Shown: positions 6,209 through 12,876 of the stretch, in pieces | Layout of the letters: each line of letters begins with the position of its first letter | How positions within the stretch are numbered: position 1 is the stretch's first letter | Origin: a virus | Strand: one strand, 5' to 3' | DNA length: 26,324 nt | IMG/VR virus record: IMGVR_UViG_3300042898_005599 | Location: 1 to 26,324 of that record | Notes under the pieces: model-generated | Database searches by the model: none | Told to the model about the DNA's origin: nothing | Seen by the model: the letters and a program-made list of their open reading frames with translations, nothing else | Made by a program: the position numbers and the translations under genes

Positions 6209-6237
6209 ACTTTACCACGGTTTAGCCACCGCGTCAA
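6209..6237 (-). promoter_or_regulatory. Predicted promoter giving a leaderless mRNA
   Basis: On the minus strand TTGACG (6237-6232) is followed after 17 bases by TAAAGT (6214-6209), preceded by TGG, an extended -10. The A of the downstream ATG (6202) is the seventh base after the -10, the usual position of the transcription start. Confidence 0.55.
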
Positions 6238-6240
6238 CCT

Positions 6241-6480
6241 TTACTCAGGAGGCGAGCGGTGCAGGGCTTTCTCAGCCATCTCCAAAGCAATAACCATTGC
6301 AATCGTTTTCTGTGTCCCAGCAGATTCCAACTGAATCCAAGCCTTAATGAACTGCTCAACGCATCGCGCCAAAGCATCCCTTTCAGCCTGTGCTCTGGCA
6401 AAATCCTGCTCAGCAAACTGGACATCCTTGTCGCGGAGCCACTCGTAAGCATCGTCCGTGTGTATGTAATCACCTGTCAT
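6241..6480 (-). CDS. Hypothetical protein, 79 aa, helical
   Basis: Small protein starting MTGDYIHTDDAYEWLRDKDV, followed by a long Ala/Glu/Arg-rich helix (FAEQDFARAQAERDALARCV) that could be a coiled coil, and a second helix ending KALHRSPPE. The family is not recognised. An in-frame GTG at 6489 would add three residues. ATG 6480 is preferred because AAAGG lies eight bases before it. The gene ends four bases before the -35 of the next promoter, which makes it the likely last gene of the replication/recombination transcription unit. Confidence 0.65.
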   Translation of the reverse strand: MTGDYIHTDDAYEWLRDKDVQFAEQDFARAQAERDALARCVEQFIKAWIQLESAGTQKTIAMVIALEMAEKALHRSPPE

Positions 6481-6494
6481 CTTCGTCACCTTTC

Positions 6495-6830
6495 CTAAAC
6501 CTGTGCCCGCACATTGGCGTTCAGAGTCCTCAAAGCATCAATGGAAGTCCTCAACGAAATCAGCCGTTCCCTACCTGCCTTCATCAAAGCCTCAGCAATC
6601 TTGTACGCATGCCCCGTATCGCCCAGAGCCACATCTGCCAAAGCCTCACGCTGGCGAATAGAACCTTCCCCGCGCAAGTAACTCTTAGCCCACTCAGACT
6701 TGTACTCTGCCTCCAACGCGCCCGCGCGCTCAGACAGCACATCAAACAAATCGGTCTGCACCTCTAAATCATCCAGCAGTTTCATTAAGCGATACTCAAT
6801 ATCTACCTGAGTCAGCGGGTGAAGGGTCAT
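6495..6830 (-). CDS. Hypothetical protein, 111 aa, coiled-coil-like
   Basis: Helical protein with MTLHPLTQVDIEYRLMKLLD at the N-terminus and heptad-like Leu/Ala spacing over most of its length, ending SIDALRTLNANVRAQV. Small helical proteins of this general type occur among early genes of actinophages, but no function is known to me. The ATG overlaps the stop of the upstream gene as ATGA. Its place after the replication genes suggests an early product. Confidence 0.7.
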   Translation of the reverse strand: MTLHPLTQVDIEYRLMKLLDDLEVQTDLFDVLSERAGALEAEYKSEWAKSYLRGEGSIRQREALADVALGDTGHAYKIAEALMKAGRERLISLRTSIDALRTLNANVRAQV

Positions 6831-7111
6831 TCGTTTTCCTCTGGGTGCTTGCGAAGGTCAGCAAACAACGCTTGGTCAGTCACCCCACAGGAATCAGCGA
6901 TTTGACGGTAAGGAACCCTTTTAACCCGCAATTTACGGATAGTTTTGCGACGAATCTTGCCCAAACGAACAACCGACTGCTGATGCTCACGCATCATCTG
7001 GGTCAAAATCTTGACCTTTTCCAAATCGTCTTGTTCGCTTTCCTCTTGCAAACTCACAACATCCATCGTTACTTCACCTATTTGACGCTCGCGCGCATCC
7101 ACAATTTTCAT
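6827..7111 (-). CDS. Small protein with C-terminal HTH, 94 aa
   Basis: Residues about 55-90 read KIRRKTIRKLRVKRVPYRQI and then ADSCGVTDQALFADLRKH, a sigma-factor- or resolvase-like helix-turn-helix: a basic helix, then RQIADSCGVTDQALF as the turn and recognition helix. The N-terminal half is acidic and helical. A DNA-binding regulatory or architectural role is likely; the target is unknown. The frame can start at GTG 7120 or ATG 7111; the ATG is listed. It is coupled to the next gene by an ATGA overlap. Confidence 0.7.
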   Translation of the reverse strand: MKIVDARERQIGEVTMDVVSLQEESEQDDLEKVKILTQMMREHQQSVVRLGKIRRKTIRKLRVKRVPYRQIADSCGVTDQALFADLRKHPEENE

Positions 7112-7138
7112 AACGCCCACTCTAGTACACCGTGGTGG

Positions 7139-7492
7139 CTATCGTCCATTTGCGGTCAAACCTTCATCAGTGATGCGACAAACCCTCTGCTGTTCCCCAG
7201 CCGACGAGACGCGAGTCAAGCCCGTATCTTCCACCAGACCAGCCTTCAGCAACTCCCCGCACCGCTTCCAGTAGCAACAACTACGCCTTTGAGCCAAACC
7301 AGACAGTTCGCCCGCCTGCTCCGCTGTCAAACCATCAGCACCCGCTAACGCATACTCCTTCAAAAGCAACTGCGCCTGTGAAGGTGCCCGTTCAACTACC
7401 TTCTTGCCAGCCCGCTTAGATGTTGGAGGGTCAGAACCCCTGCTCAACCATTCCTCTGCCGTCAACTTATTCCAATCAAATTCCAACTGCAT
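7139..7492 (-). CDS. Winged-helix DNA-binding protein, 117 aa
   Basis: The pattern is typical of a small phage winged-helix family: a DPPTSKRAGKKV segment (21-32), a helix SQAQLLLKEYALAGADGLT, the turn and recognition region AEQAGELSGLAQRRSCCYWK with RCGELLKAGLVEDTG, and a wing ending QQRVCRITDEG. The probable role is binding DNA as a regulator or replication accessory. The ATG lies 17 bases inside the RusA-like gene, with GAAGGGA nine to ten bases upstream. An 18-base gap separates it from the next frame. Confidence 0.75.
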   Translation of the reverse strand: MQLEFDWNKLTAEEWLSRGSDPPTSKRAGKKVVERAPSQAQLLLKEYALAGADGLTAEQAGELSGLAQRRSCCYWKRCGELLKAGLVEDTGLTRVSSAGEQQRVCRITDEGLTANGR

Positions 7493-7850
7493 AACATTTT
7501 GTCCCTTCTACAACAAATACCATTACATCTTCTTTTGACTTCATTGGCGCGTGAAAGCAAATAGATTTCACATGGTCGCCCGTGTCGTCAATAAACAAAT
7601 TACCATCAACCATCCCGTCAATCGCGGATTTAACCGCGGGGTTGCACGACGCCGTATCTTGAAGCCTTCCCCGTTGCCACAGAAACACATCCACAGAAGC
7701 ATCGGTCAACACTTCCACCCGCGCGAATACAGTAATTTCCTTAAACAACTTACGCCAATCTGCAACATTCTTTTGCCTGACAAACCGATTGCCTGAACGC
7801 TCTGCGTTAGTAGTCCACGGGCGACGAAACACCACAAACACCCATTTCAC
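7476..7850 (-). CDS. RusA-like Holliday-junction resolvase
   Basis: The listed product has 124 residues. It opens with a strand VKWVFVVFRRPWTTNAERSG, the position where RusA proteins have their first strand and basic loop. The C-terminal half carries the RusA-type signature in relaxed form: QDTASCNPAVKSAIDGMVDG followed by FIDDTGDHVKSI. The D...NP..K...DGM.D......DD order matches the acidic metal-binding residues and catalytic lysine region of the family. RusA cleaves four-way junctions during recombination and before packaging. The start is uncertain: the frame stays open to GTG 7958, but that would overlap the HNH gene by 65 bases and add residues not seen in RusA. GTG 7850 (listed) or TTG 7901 fit better, though neither has a strong Shine-Dalgarno. 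Confidence 0.7.
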   Translation of the reverse strand: MKWVFVVFRRPWTTNAERSGNRFVRQKNVADWRKLFKEITVFARVEVLTDASVDVFLWQRGRLQDTASCNPAVKSAIDGMVDGNLFIDDTGDHVKSICFHAPMKSKEDVMVFVVEGTKCYAVGI

Positions 7851-7893
7851 TGCTTCGCCGTCAACATGCTTACTGGTGTACGCATCAAAGAAC

Positions 7894-8196
7894 TCAGCCA
7901 AGCCATCCTCGCTCTTTTGAGATTGCTGGATGCTCGTGAATCCACTGGTGACACACAAAACACAACCCCAACAGATTGCTCAAATCGTTTGTTCCACCCT
8001 GCGACCGACGACAAATATGATGCACATGCACCGCTTCACCAACACAACCAACACCCCTTGCCTCACAAATCCCCCCACAACGCTCCAGCACCGCCGTGCG
8101 AGCCTTGCGCCACGCCGATTGACCTTTGGGTGCTTTAGCCTTAATCGCCGACCTCTTAATCGGTTTCGTAGAACGCTTTAACGGGGTTCGGCGCAC
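7894..8196 (-). CDS. HNH endonuclease
   Basis: A 100-residue protein. The first 30 residues are very basic (LKRSTKPIKRSAIKAKAPKG). The nuclease core is VHVHHICRRSQGGTNDLSNL (about 57-76), with the paired histidines 59-60 and the Asn/Asp residues of the HNH motif. CFVCHQWIHEHP (79-90) supplies two zinc cysteines and the last histidine; Cys40/Cys44/Cys51 may complete the zinc site. Such small HNH proteins act as homing-type or packaging-associated nucleases. Here the gene lies between the initiator and RusA genes, far from any terminase visible in the window. The start is GTG 8196, overlapping the upstream gene by 19 bases. Confidence 0.87.
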   Translation of the reverse strand: MRRTPLKRSTKPIKRSAIKAKAPKGQSAWRKARTAVLERCGGICEARGVGCVGEAVHVHHICRRSQGGTNDLSNLLGLCFVCHQWIHEHPAISKERGWLG

Positions 8197-8975
8197 AAAC
8201 CCTCGTAAAACTCATGCAGGTCATGTTGAAAACGACCATCTTTGCCGTTAATAAAATCCCTAACATCCTCTTCGCATCTTTGCAACCGCCACAGATTCAA
8301 CACATCACTCTTGATACTGTCTAATGCCCTGTCCCCAGAAAGCACTGAACCAGCAACCGCCGTCACTTCATCCTCCCAGCGACCCTGCCTCAACCATGTG
8401 CTGGGGTGCGGAATAAACCTTGCCTCGGTGCCAGCATTTTTCCAAGCCAACTTTGACTGCACCAACCCAGCAACCAACACATCAGCCCCGACCGAACGCC
8501 TAGCCAACTTCCAACTCTTCAACGCGTCCGACTTGCCGACCTTCCGAGGGTAATCAACCCACCACTGCTCAAACTCCAACACAAGAGTATTTGGGTTCAC
8601 CTTGGGTTCTATTGGGCTTATGTCAACTGGCTTTACACCCCCTGTAACCTCACTTGACAGGGGGGTGTCAACTGGCTTTACACCCCAACGCGACTCGTAC
8701 ACCACTTCACACTCCACAAAACAGAACGCGTACCTCACAGTCCAGCCATCTTTACGCGAGATTTCCAGAAGCCAACCATCTGTTACCAAATTAGATAACG
8801 CATGCGAAACAGACTGTCTCGTGGTGCGCGCTTTGGTCGCCAATTTTTGCGTGCTCATCCAGAACTGATTGCCGTTCTGGTCATTGACCGAATCCGCCAC
8901 AGCCAAATGCACAGCAAAATTGACGCCCGTGTACGGGCTGTGGCGGTAAACAAAGCCCATAGCCTCAGCAGACAT
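8178..8975 (-). CDS. Winged-helix replication initiator-like protein
   Basis: A 265-residue protein with two domains. Residues about 15-95 form a winged-helix DNA-binding domain (FWMSTQKLATKARTTRQSVS, then HALSNLVTDGWLLEI), the pattern of phage replication proteins of the lambda-O/helix-turn-helix type. A linker of about 100-130 contains two GVKPVD segments. The second domain (about 132-205) has FEQWWVDYPRKVGKSDALKS and ARFIPHPSTWLRQGRWEDE, a motif widespread in phage initiators and helicase-loader-like proteins. It would bind the origin and recruit the host replisome. The linker DNA carries a repeat/hairpin cluster (see 8621-8686), as in phages whose origin lies inside the initiator gene. 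The ATG is 22 bases after the annealing-protein gene. Confidence 0.8.
   Translation of the reverse strand: MSAEAMGFVYRHSPYTGVNFAVHLAVADSVNDQNGNQFWMSTQKLATKARTTRQSVSHALSNLVTDGWLLEISRKDGWTVRYAFCFVECEVVYESRWGVKPVDTPLSSEVTGGVKPVDISPIEPKVNPNTLVLEFEQWWVDYPRKVGKSDALKSWKLARRSVGADVLVAGLVQSKLAWKNAGTEARFIPHPSTWLRQGRWEDEVTAVAGSVLSGDRALDSIKSDVLNLWRLQRCEEDVRDFINGKDGRFQHDLHEFYEGLCAEPR
8621..8686 (-). repeat. Direct repeats and hairpin inside the initiator gene; candidate origin
   Basis: Two identical 21-base direct repeats (tgtcaactgg...cacccc on the plus strand) occupy 8621-8641 and 8666-8686, 45 bases apart. Between them, ACACCCCCTGT (8635-8645) pairs with ACAGGGGGGTGT (8657-8668) across an 11-base loop, with one bulged G. 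TTGACA (8654-8659) and TGTCAA (8666-8671) form a second palindrome. All lie in the protein linker, where GVKPVD is encoded twice with identical codons. Confidence 0.6.
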
Positions 8976-8997
8976 AACTACTCTTTCTTGAAGAAAC

Positions 8998-9780
8998 TTA
9001 AAAAGGTTCGTCGGTGGGGTCAGCGAAAATTTCCCGCTGTGGATTTTGGTTTGGTTTCATTGCAATCAAATCACCGATAAAAGCAGAAGCGTCCTTGCCT
9101 GACAAATCAGACAAAGCAGACACTTTGCGACCGAGCAACTCAGAAGCCATAGCCATAGGGTCTAGCACACCCTTGTCTGCAATCATCTTGCGAATCAAAG
9201 TCATCTGCTTCTCCGAAGGTGGATACTTCTGGGTGCTTGCCGTCGGAGCAACCTTCGTTGCCACAGGCACTTCACTCAAGCCTTCAAAAGCATCTCTGAG
9301 GTAGTCCTCATCCTCACCCGCGCCACGAACAGGAGCCTGACGAGTCGCTGAAGCCTTCCTCACTGGAGCATCAGACCAATCGCCACCGCGCTCGGCTTCC
9401 CCCTTTTGCCAAAGCGCCAAACAAACGCCGAAACGCATACTGGCATTCCTCAAAAAGTCGCCGATAATTTCCTTTTCGTATTCAGGCTTATCTGCTCTAA
9501 CCGAACCGACACCAATCATGGATTTGCCATGAATCGTCATGCGTCCCCACATTGTTGCCATGCCATTCTCCACATGAATCATTGGACGACCGTCGCGAAT
9601 CTCCAACGGCTCCCACGACCACAAAGGGTCAACCTGAATCAAAATTTCCGTGATGGCACCGTGCCCTACAAAGGACAAAGTAACTCCACCCTTGGGCAAC
9701 TTGCCCACAATCTTCGGGTCTGGAGTGCGATACTTCTCCAAAACTTCCCGCAACAATTCTGCTGTTATCTCATCCATCAT
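8998..9780 (-). CDS. Single-strand DNA annealing protein (Rad52/Sak/Erf-like)
   Basis: A 260-residue protein. The N-terminal half carries the pattern of phage annealing recombinases: GVTLSFVGHGAITEILIQVD (32-51), PLWSWEPLEIRDG, a strand TMWGRMTIHGKSMIGVGSV, and IGDFLRNASMRFGVCLALWQ KGE. These proteins pair complementary single strands made by a partner exonuclease. The neighbouring YqaJ-type gene is that partner, and the two reading frames overlap. The middle is a disordered Ala/Pro-rich linker. The C-terminal part (about 185-260; PPSEKQMTLIRKMIADKGVL) is a small helical tail often found on such proteins. GGAG precedes the ATG by four bases; a second ATG follows directly. The exact superfamily (Rad52/Sak versus Erf) cannot be fixed by eye. 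Confidence 0.8.
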   Translation of the reverse strand: MMDEITAELLREVLEKYRTPDPKIVGKLPKGGVTLSFVGHGAITEILIQVDPLWSWEPLEIRDGRPMIHVENGMATMWGRMTIHGKSMIGVGSVRADKPEYEKEIIGDFLRNASMRFGVCLALWQKGEAERGGDWSDAPVRKASATRQAPVRGAGEDEDYLRDAFEGLSEVPVATKVAPTASTQKYPPSEKQMTLIRKMIADKGVLDPMAMASELLGRKVSALSDLSGKDASAFIGDLIAMKPNQNPQREIFADPTDEPF

Positions 9781-10724
9781 TATTCTCCCTTTGTTTCTTT
9801 CATCAAACGCATCGTCCGATACGGCGCGCCCTTTTTCATATACTCGGCAACCAAATCAGGGTGCTCCGTCTTTAGCCTTTTAGTGTCCAAAGATTCTCTG
9901 CCCATAGTCTGCTTCCACGAGACAACACTTTGCCCGTTGATAGTACCAACCTCAGCATCTTTCAATAACCGCGCTAACGCATCCTTCGCCTGCTTTTCCT
10001 GACCTTCTGCCACAGAGCGAGCCTCCCGCGCGATATCTAAACTAGCAATCCACAGACGAGCCTCCTCATCCAATTCAACAGTGCCCTTTACTTCTGTGTA
10101 CGCCCGCGAAATGTCATCGGCGCTCATCTCGTTAATGAGGTGTTCCAACCCGCGCTGAGAATCCACAACTTCGCCAAACAACTCAGACTCTTCTACTAGC
10201 CTTTCTAAAGCGCCATCCATCTGAGGTAACTCCACGAGAGAAAACACTTGACGGCGGTCTAAGACAACAAAGAACACGGGGCAACCAGTCACCAACTGTT
10301 GTGCCCAACCCTGCCAACGCCATTCCATTGGCAAATCACTTGACTCATCTACTGAGTAACGAGCAGTAGTTTTTGCTTCAACGACAACCGTAGGTGCCAA
10401 AGCATCATCAACTCCATCAGCAGAGATAACAAAGCGACCGCCTTGGTACTGCCATTCTGGAGTAACTAAATCAATGCCCATCTCTTCAGAAGCAAACTGC
10501 AAACACGCTGGTTCCAGAAGGTTCCCTCTACGCATCGCTGGGCTTGTCTCGCGAATGACTGGCATTTCCATCTTGTCAAAATACAAATCGGCGCGTGAGC
10601 GGTACGGCGAAGTCCCCATCATCACAGGAGCATCTGAAGCCCCGAACACTGCACGACCATCAACTTTCCAACGCTGATTCAGCCATTCAAGAGAGCCGTG
10701 AGTTGGTTTTGGTAATAATTTCAT
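9780..10724 (-). CDS. YqaJ-type viral exonuclease (lambda Exo-like)
   Basis: About 314 residues. Motifs of the PD-(D/E)XK nuclease family YqaJ appear in order: FGASDAPVMMGTSPY (28-41), MRRGNLLEPACLQF (65-78), FVISADGVDD (99-108) and VVVEAKTT (114-121). Asp104, Glu117 and Lys119 are the likely metal-binding and catalytic residues, with Glu72 in the GNLLEP box (numbering from ATG 10727). It would resect double-stranded ends 5' to 3' for the annealing protein encoded next. Of the two adjacent ATGs, 10724 is listed because GGGG is five bases away from it but only two from 10727. The C-terminal region from about 215 is helical and charged. This is the first gene after the promoter at 10794-10822. 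Confidence 0.88.
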   Translation of the reverse strand: MKLLPKPTHGSLEWLNQRWKVDGRAVFGASDAPVMMGTSPYRSRADLYFDKMEMPVIRETSPAMRRGNLLEPACLQFASEEMGIDLVTPEWQYQGGRFVISADGVDDALAPTVVVEAKTTARYSVDESSDLPMEWRWQGWAQQLVTGCPVFFVVLDRRQVFSLVELPQMDGALERLVEESELFGEVVDSQRGLEHLINEMSADDISRAYTEVKGTVELDEEARLWIASLDIAREARSVAEGQEKQAKDALARLLKDAEVGTINGQSVVSWKQTMGRESLDTKRLKTEHPDLVAEYMKKGAPYRTMRLMKETKGE

Positions 10725-10739
10725 CATGTCCCCATTCTG

Positions 10740-10757
10740 CTTGACGGGTGTGTCAAG
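10740..10757. promoter_or_regulatory. Perfect palindrome in the exonuclease leader; possible operator
   Basis: CTTGAC, six bases, GTCAAG form a perfect inverted repeat located 30-47 bases downstream of the predicted transcription start and just ahead of the exonuclease start. Its TTGAC half-sites resemble those in the palindrome inside the replication gene at 8654-8671, although the spacer differs by two bases. An operator for an unseen repressor is the simplest guess. Confidence 0.4.
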
Positions 10758-10793
10758 GTATTTGCGCTTTAGTCGCGCGTTTTGATTCGCCGA

Positions 10794-10822
10794 ACTGTAC
10801 CTAGTTAAAGGCGCTCTGTCAA
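10794..10822 (-). promoter_or_regulatory. Predicted sigma70-like promoter of the recombination/replication operon
   Basis: On the minus strand TTGACA (10822-10817) is followed after 17 bases by TACAGT (10799-10794). The -35 lies in the last codons of the proteasome-like gene. The implied leader to the exonuclease start is about 60 bases and contains the palindrome at 10740-10757. Confidence 0.58.
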
Positions 10823-11425
10823 GTTTTTAGTTTGAACAAACAAAACATACGGCGAACCCGTGTACGCATCAAAGGTAGAAGCACTGGCAAGACCCTTCAT
10901 CAGGCATTTCTTTGCCGAATCCACAGTGAACTTGCGAGGTCGCGTAGCCTGCATCGCCCCCAACGCGTATTGCGCGCCAGAACCAACAGCGTAAATACCG
11001 TCATCATCCGACGCCCACGAGTAATCCCCGTCAACTATGTACACGACAGCGTTGACCACAACCACCACCGTGGAATCGTGCTCTGCCACATGCGAACCTT
11101 TCGCGCTATCTGGGCGAGAATAACCGTGCTCTTCAAAGCAAGCGCGTAAAGCAGGAACAAACTTAACCGTAATAAAACGGTCTAACGCTGTCCCATCCAA
11201 ACTAGGAAAAGGCTTCGGCGGGGCAAACGCATGATGCAACAGGTTAATTGCGCGAACATCTCCAGCCGCGGCAAGCAGGTACCGTCCGACTTCCGCGACC
11301 TTGGACGAACCTTCCCTCATCGTTGACCGTTGAGAAGCAAAACCAGACTCGTCAATGGTGCTCAAACGCGAGTCAACACCGACAACGGCAAACCCGTCAC
11401 CCTGAATAGCCACAATCGTTGTCAT
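10805..11425 (-). CDS. Proteasome-beta/HslV-like Ntn hydrolase
   Basis: A 206-residue protein starting MTTIVAIQGDGFAVVGVDSR. After removal of Met the first residue is Thr, and Asp falls exactly at mature position 17, as in proteasome beta subunits and HslV (TTIV...D17). A hydrophobic strand and turn YLLAAAGDVRAI (49-60) and the YAVGSGAQYALGAMQA block (145-160) match the serine/glycine loop and helix of the fold. The usual Lys33 may be Lys42 here, in a longer loop. No propeptide is encoded, so activation would need only methionine removal, as in HslV. It would be an ATP-independent or host-ATPase-assisted protease; no AAA partner gene is visible. The ATG overlaps the metallophosphoesterase stop. 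A head-maturation protease role is unlikely this far from any head genes. Confidence 0.82.
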   Translation of the reverse strand: MTTIVAIQGDGFAVVGVDSRLSTIDESGFASQRSTMREGSSKVAEVGRYLLAAAGDVRAINLLHHAFAPPKPFPSLDGTALDRFITVKFVPALRACFEEHGYSRPDSAKGSHVAEHDSTVVVVVNAVVYIVDGDYSWASDDDGIYAVGSGAQYALGAMQATRPRKFTVDSAKKCLMKGLASASTFDAYTGSPYVLFVQTKNLTERL

Positions 11426-12645
11426 AGCACCGCTAAGTCAGCCCAACCCAAATCAGCATGAGTGCCAACAGTAAAAGTTAAAGTACCGCGCCTAGACCAC
11501 AAACCAGACCTGTCTGTCCACCATTTAGAACCACCGTCTAAAGTAGGGCACTGAATACGGGTGTAAGCACCAAAATCAGCAACAGACAAATGATGGCGAT
11601 GAGCAGTAACCCACAAATCAGGCTCTCTGCCTTCCTCGCGCAAAATCCGAATACTCTGACCCCTTATCCAATCAGCCTCTTTTGCAGGGGAAGGAATGGT
11701 ATGCCCGTGCGTAAAAGCGACATTGACGCCCGACAGAACGCTTGTAATCGTCATCTCGTCATGTGGAATTGACCACTTAATGTGTTGCAACTCGTCACGG
11801 TCAGCGAGGATTCTCTGCAACGCCTCAGCCAAAAACGCGCCAGCATTATCCGAATCACTTGTAATGGACTTCTGCCCTCTACGCATCCACTCGCCATGAT
11901 TGCACAAGACCGACAAAAACTCTGCATTTTCAGCAAGCACAGCCCACCGACCAACAGCCTGCGTCCACAAATCCAAAGCCAACAACAACTGCTGACGCTG
12001 ATTCAACTCAACAGTAAAAGTCTGCGACGCGTAATGGTCGCCACAACCCTCAATCGGGTCGCCCATATTGGCAATCACAATGTTCTCAATGTTCCGCCCC
12101 ATCTTGCGAAGGTCAGCAACGCGCGTAATCACATCATTAAAAGATTTGATGACATACGCGACAGTCGCATCAACGCCACCGCCAGCCGACTTGCCTAATT
12201 GCCAGTCCGCCAAACACACAACAAAAGTGCAAGGAACAGCATCAGAAACCTGCTTTTTGGGCGCTGAAGGACGCCATTTAGCCACGCCCTGCCGTATCGC
12301 ATCAATATCCTCGTCAGATATAACATTGCTTTGCCGACGGCGAAACCGCGCGCGATACGAGAACAACCAAATCAAATCTCTGTCGCCATTTTCAAGACGC
12401 TTAGATGACTGCCACTTGGAACACCGAACGGTGTCGTCCACAACCTCAAAAACATTTGGGTCTAAGTTAAACCCAAGCAAAATGGAATCCCAGTTGCCGT
12501 CTAACTCAACTGACAACTGCCCAGTAGAAATCTCACCACCATCAGAGGTAATTTCTACCCACGCTTTTTCTTTGTCTGGCACCGACTCAGATGCCGACGA
12601 ATCAAAATCATCCTTAAAGCCCACAACGACACCTGCCTTGTACAT
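11422..12645 (-). CDS. Calcineurin-like metallophosphoesterase
   Basis: About 407 residues. Metallophosphoesterase motifs occur in order: CLADWQLGK (the D-x-H motif, here with Gln), NMGDPIEGCGDH, LCNHGEWMRRG, FTHGHTIPSP and TAHRHHLSVADFG, then a conserved-looking QCPTLDGGSKWW tail. The first motif has Gln in place of the usual His. The family hydrolyses phosphomonoesters or diesters with two metals. In actinophages such a protein commonly follows a small HTH protein, as here; its role there is unknown. The N-terminal 130 residues are a separate unrecognised region. The start is uncertain: TTG/ATG-type starts up to 12672 overlap the HTH gene by up to 59 bases. ATG 12645 is listed; GTG 12624 with GGCAGG seven bases upstream is an alternative. 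Confidence 0.82.
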   Translation of the reverse strand: MYKAGVVVGFKDDFDSSASESVPDKEKAWVEITSDGGEISTGQLSVELDGNWDSILLGFNLDPNVFEVVDDTVRCSKWQSSKRLENGDRDLIWLFSYRARFRRRQSNVISDEDIDAIRQGVAKWRPSAPKKQVSDAVPCTFVVCLADWQLGKSAGGGVDATVAYVIKSFNDVITRVADLRKMGRNIENIVIANMGDPIEGCGDHYASQTFTVELNQRQQLLLALDLWTQAVGRWAVLAENAEFLSVLCNHGEWMRRGQKSITSDSDNAGAFLAEALQRILADRDELQHIKWSIPHDEMTITSVLSGVNVAFTHGHTIPSPAKEADWIRGQSIRILREEGREPDLWVTAHRHHLSVADFGAYTRIQCPTLDGGSKWWTDRSGLWSRRGTLTFTVGTHADLGWADLAVL

Positions 12646-12847
12646 GACGACGAACTGTGTCCTCCGACACAATGTAGCCGTTGTTTTTCAAAACAGTTGA
12701 CACAGTGGAAGAACTAAAATGACCTGACTCCAAGGCGTTAAGAAATTCGCCCCTGTCCAAGTCGCTCATAGCGTCAATCGTCTGCCCCATTAAACATTTG
12801 CTTTTACGGCTTTCATTAGCCGCCATCAAATCGTCAAGTAACCCCAT
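12614..12847 (-). CDS. Small helix-turn-helix protein, 77 aa
   Basis: The N-terminus MGLLDDLMAANES is followed by a helical core, SDLDRGEFLNALESGHFSSS then TVSTVLKNNGYIVSEDTVRRHVQGRC. This reads as a helix-turn-helix with recognition helix SEDTVRRHVQG. Small proteins of this shape stand directly before a metallophosphoesterase gene in actinophages. GGAGG lies five bases before the ATG, an excellent Shine-Dalgarno. The two cysteines at the C-terminus (CRCGL) are a minor feature of the type. A DNA-binding role is likely; the target is not known. Confidence 0.8.
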   Translation of the reverse strand: MGLLDDLMAANESRKSKCLMGQTIDAMSDLDRGEFLNALESGHFSSSTVSTVLKNNGYIVSEDTVRRHVQGRCRCGL

Positions 12848-12876
12848 CTGAACCTCCAGAACTGGCAGAAGGAACC

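Noticed and set aside
7476-7958. Longest version of the RusA-like frame starting at GTG 7958
   Set aside because: It would overlap the HNH gene by 65 bases and add an N-terminal stretch not expected for RusA; a later start is favoured.
9406-10002. Plus-strand open frame of 198 codons
   Set aside because: Antisense to the annealing protein and exonuclease; no recognisable protein features.
12068-12700. Plus-strand open frame of 210 codons
   Set aside because: Antisense to the metallophosphoesterase, whose motifs are clear.
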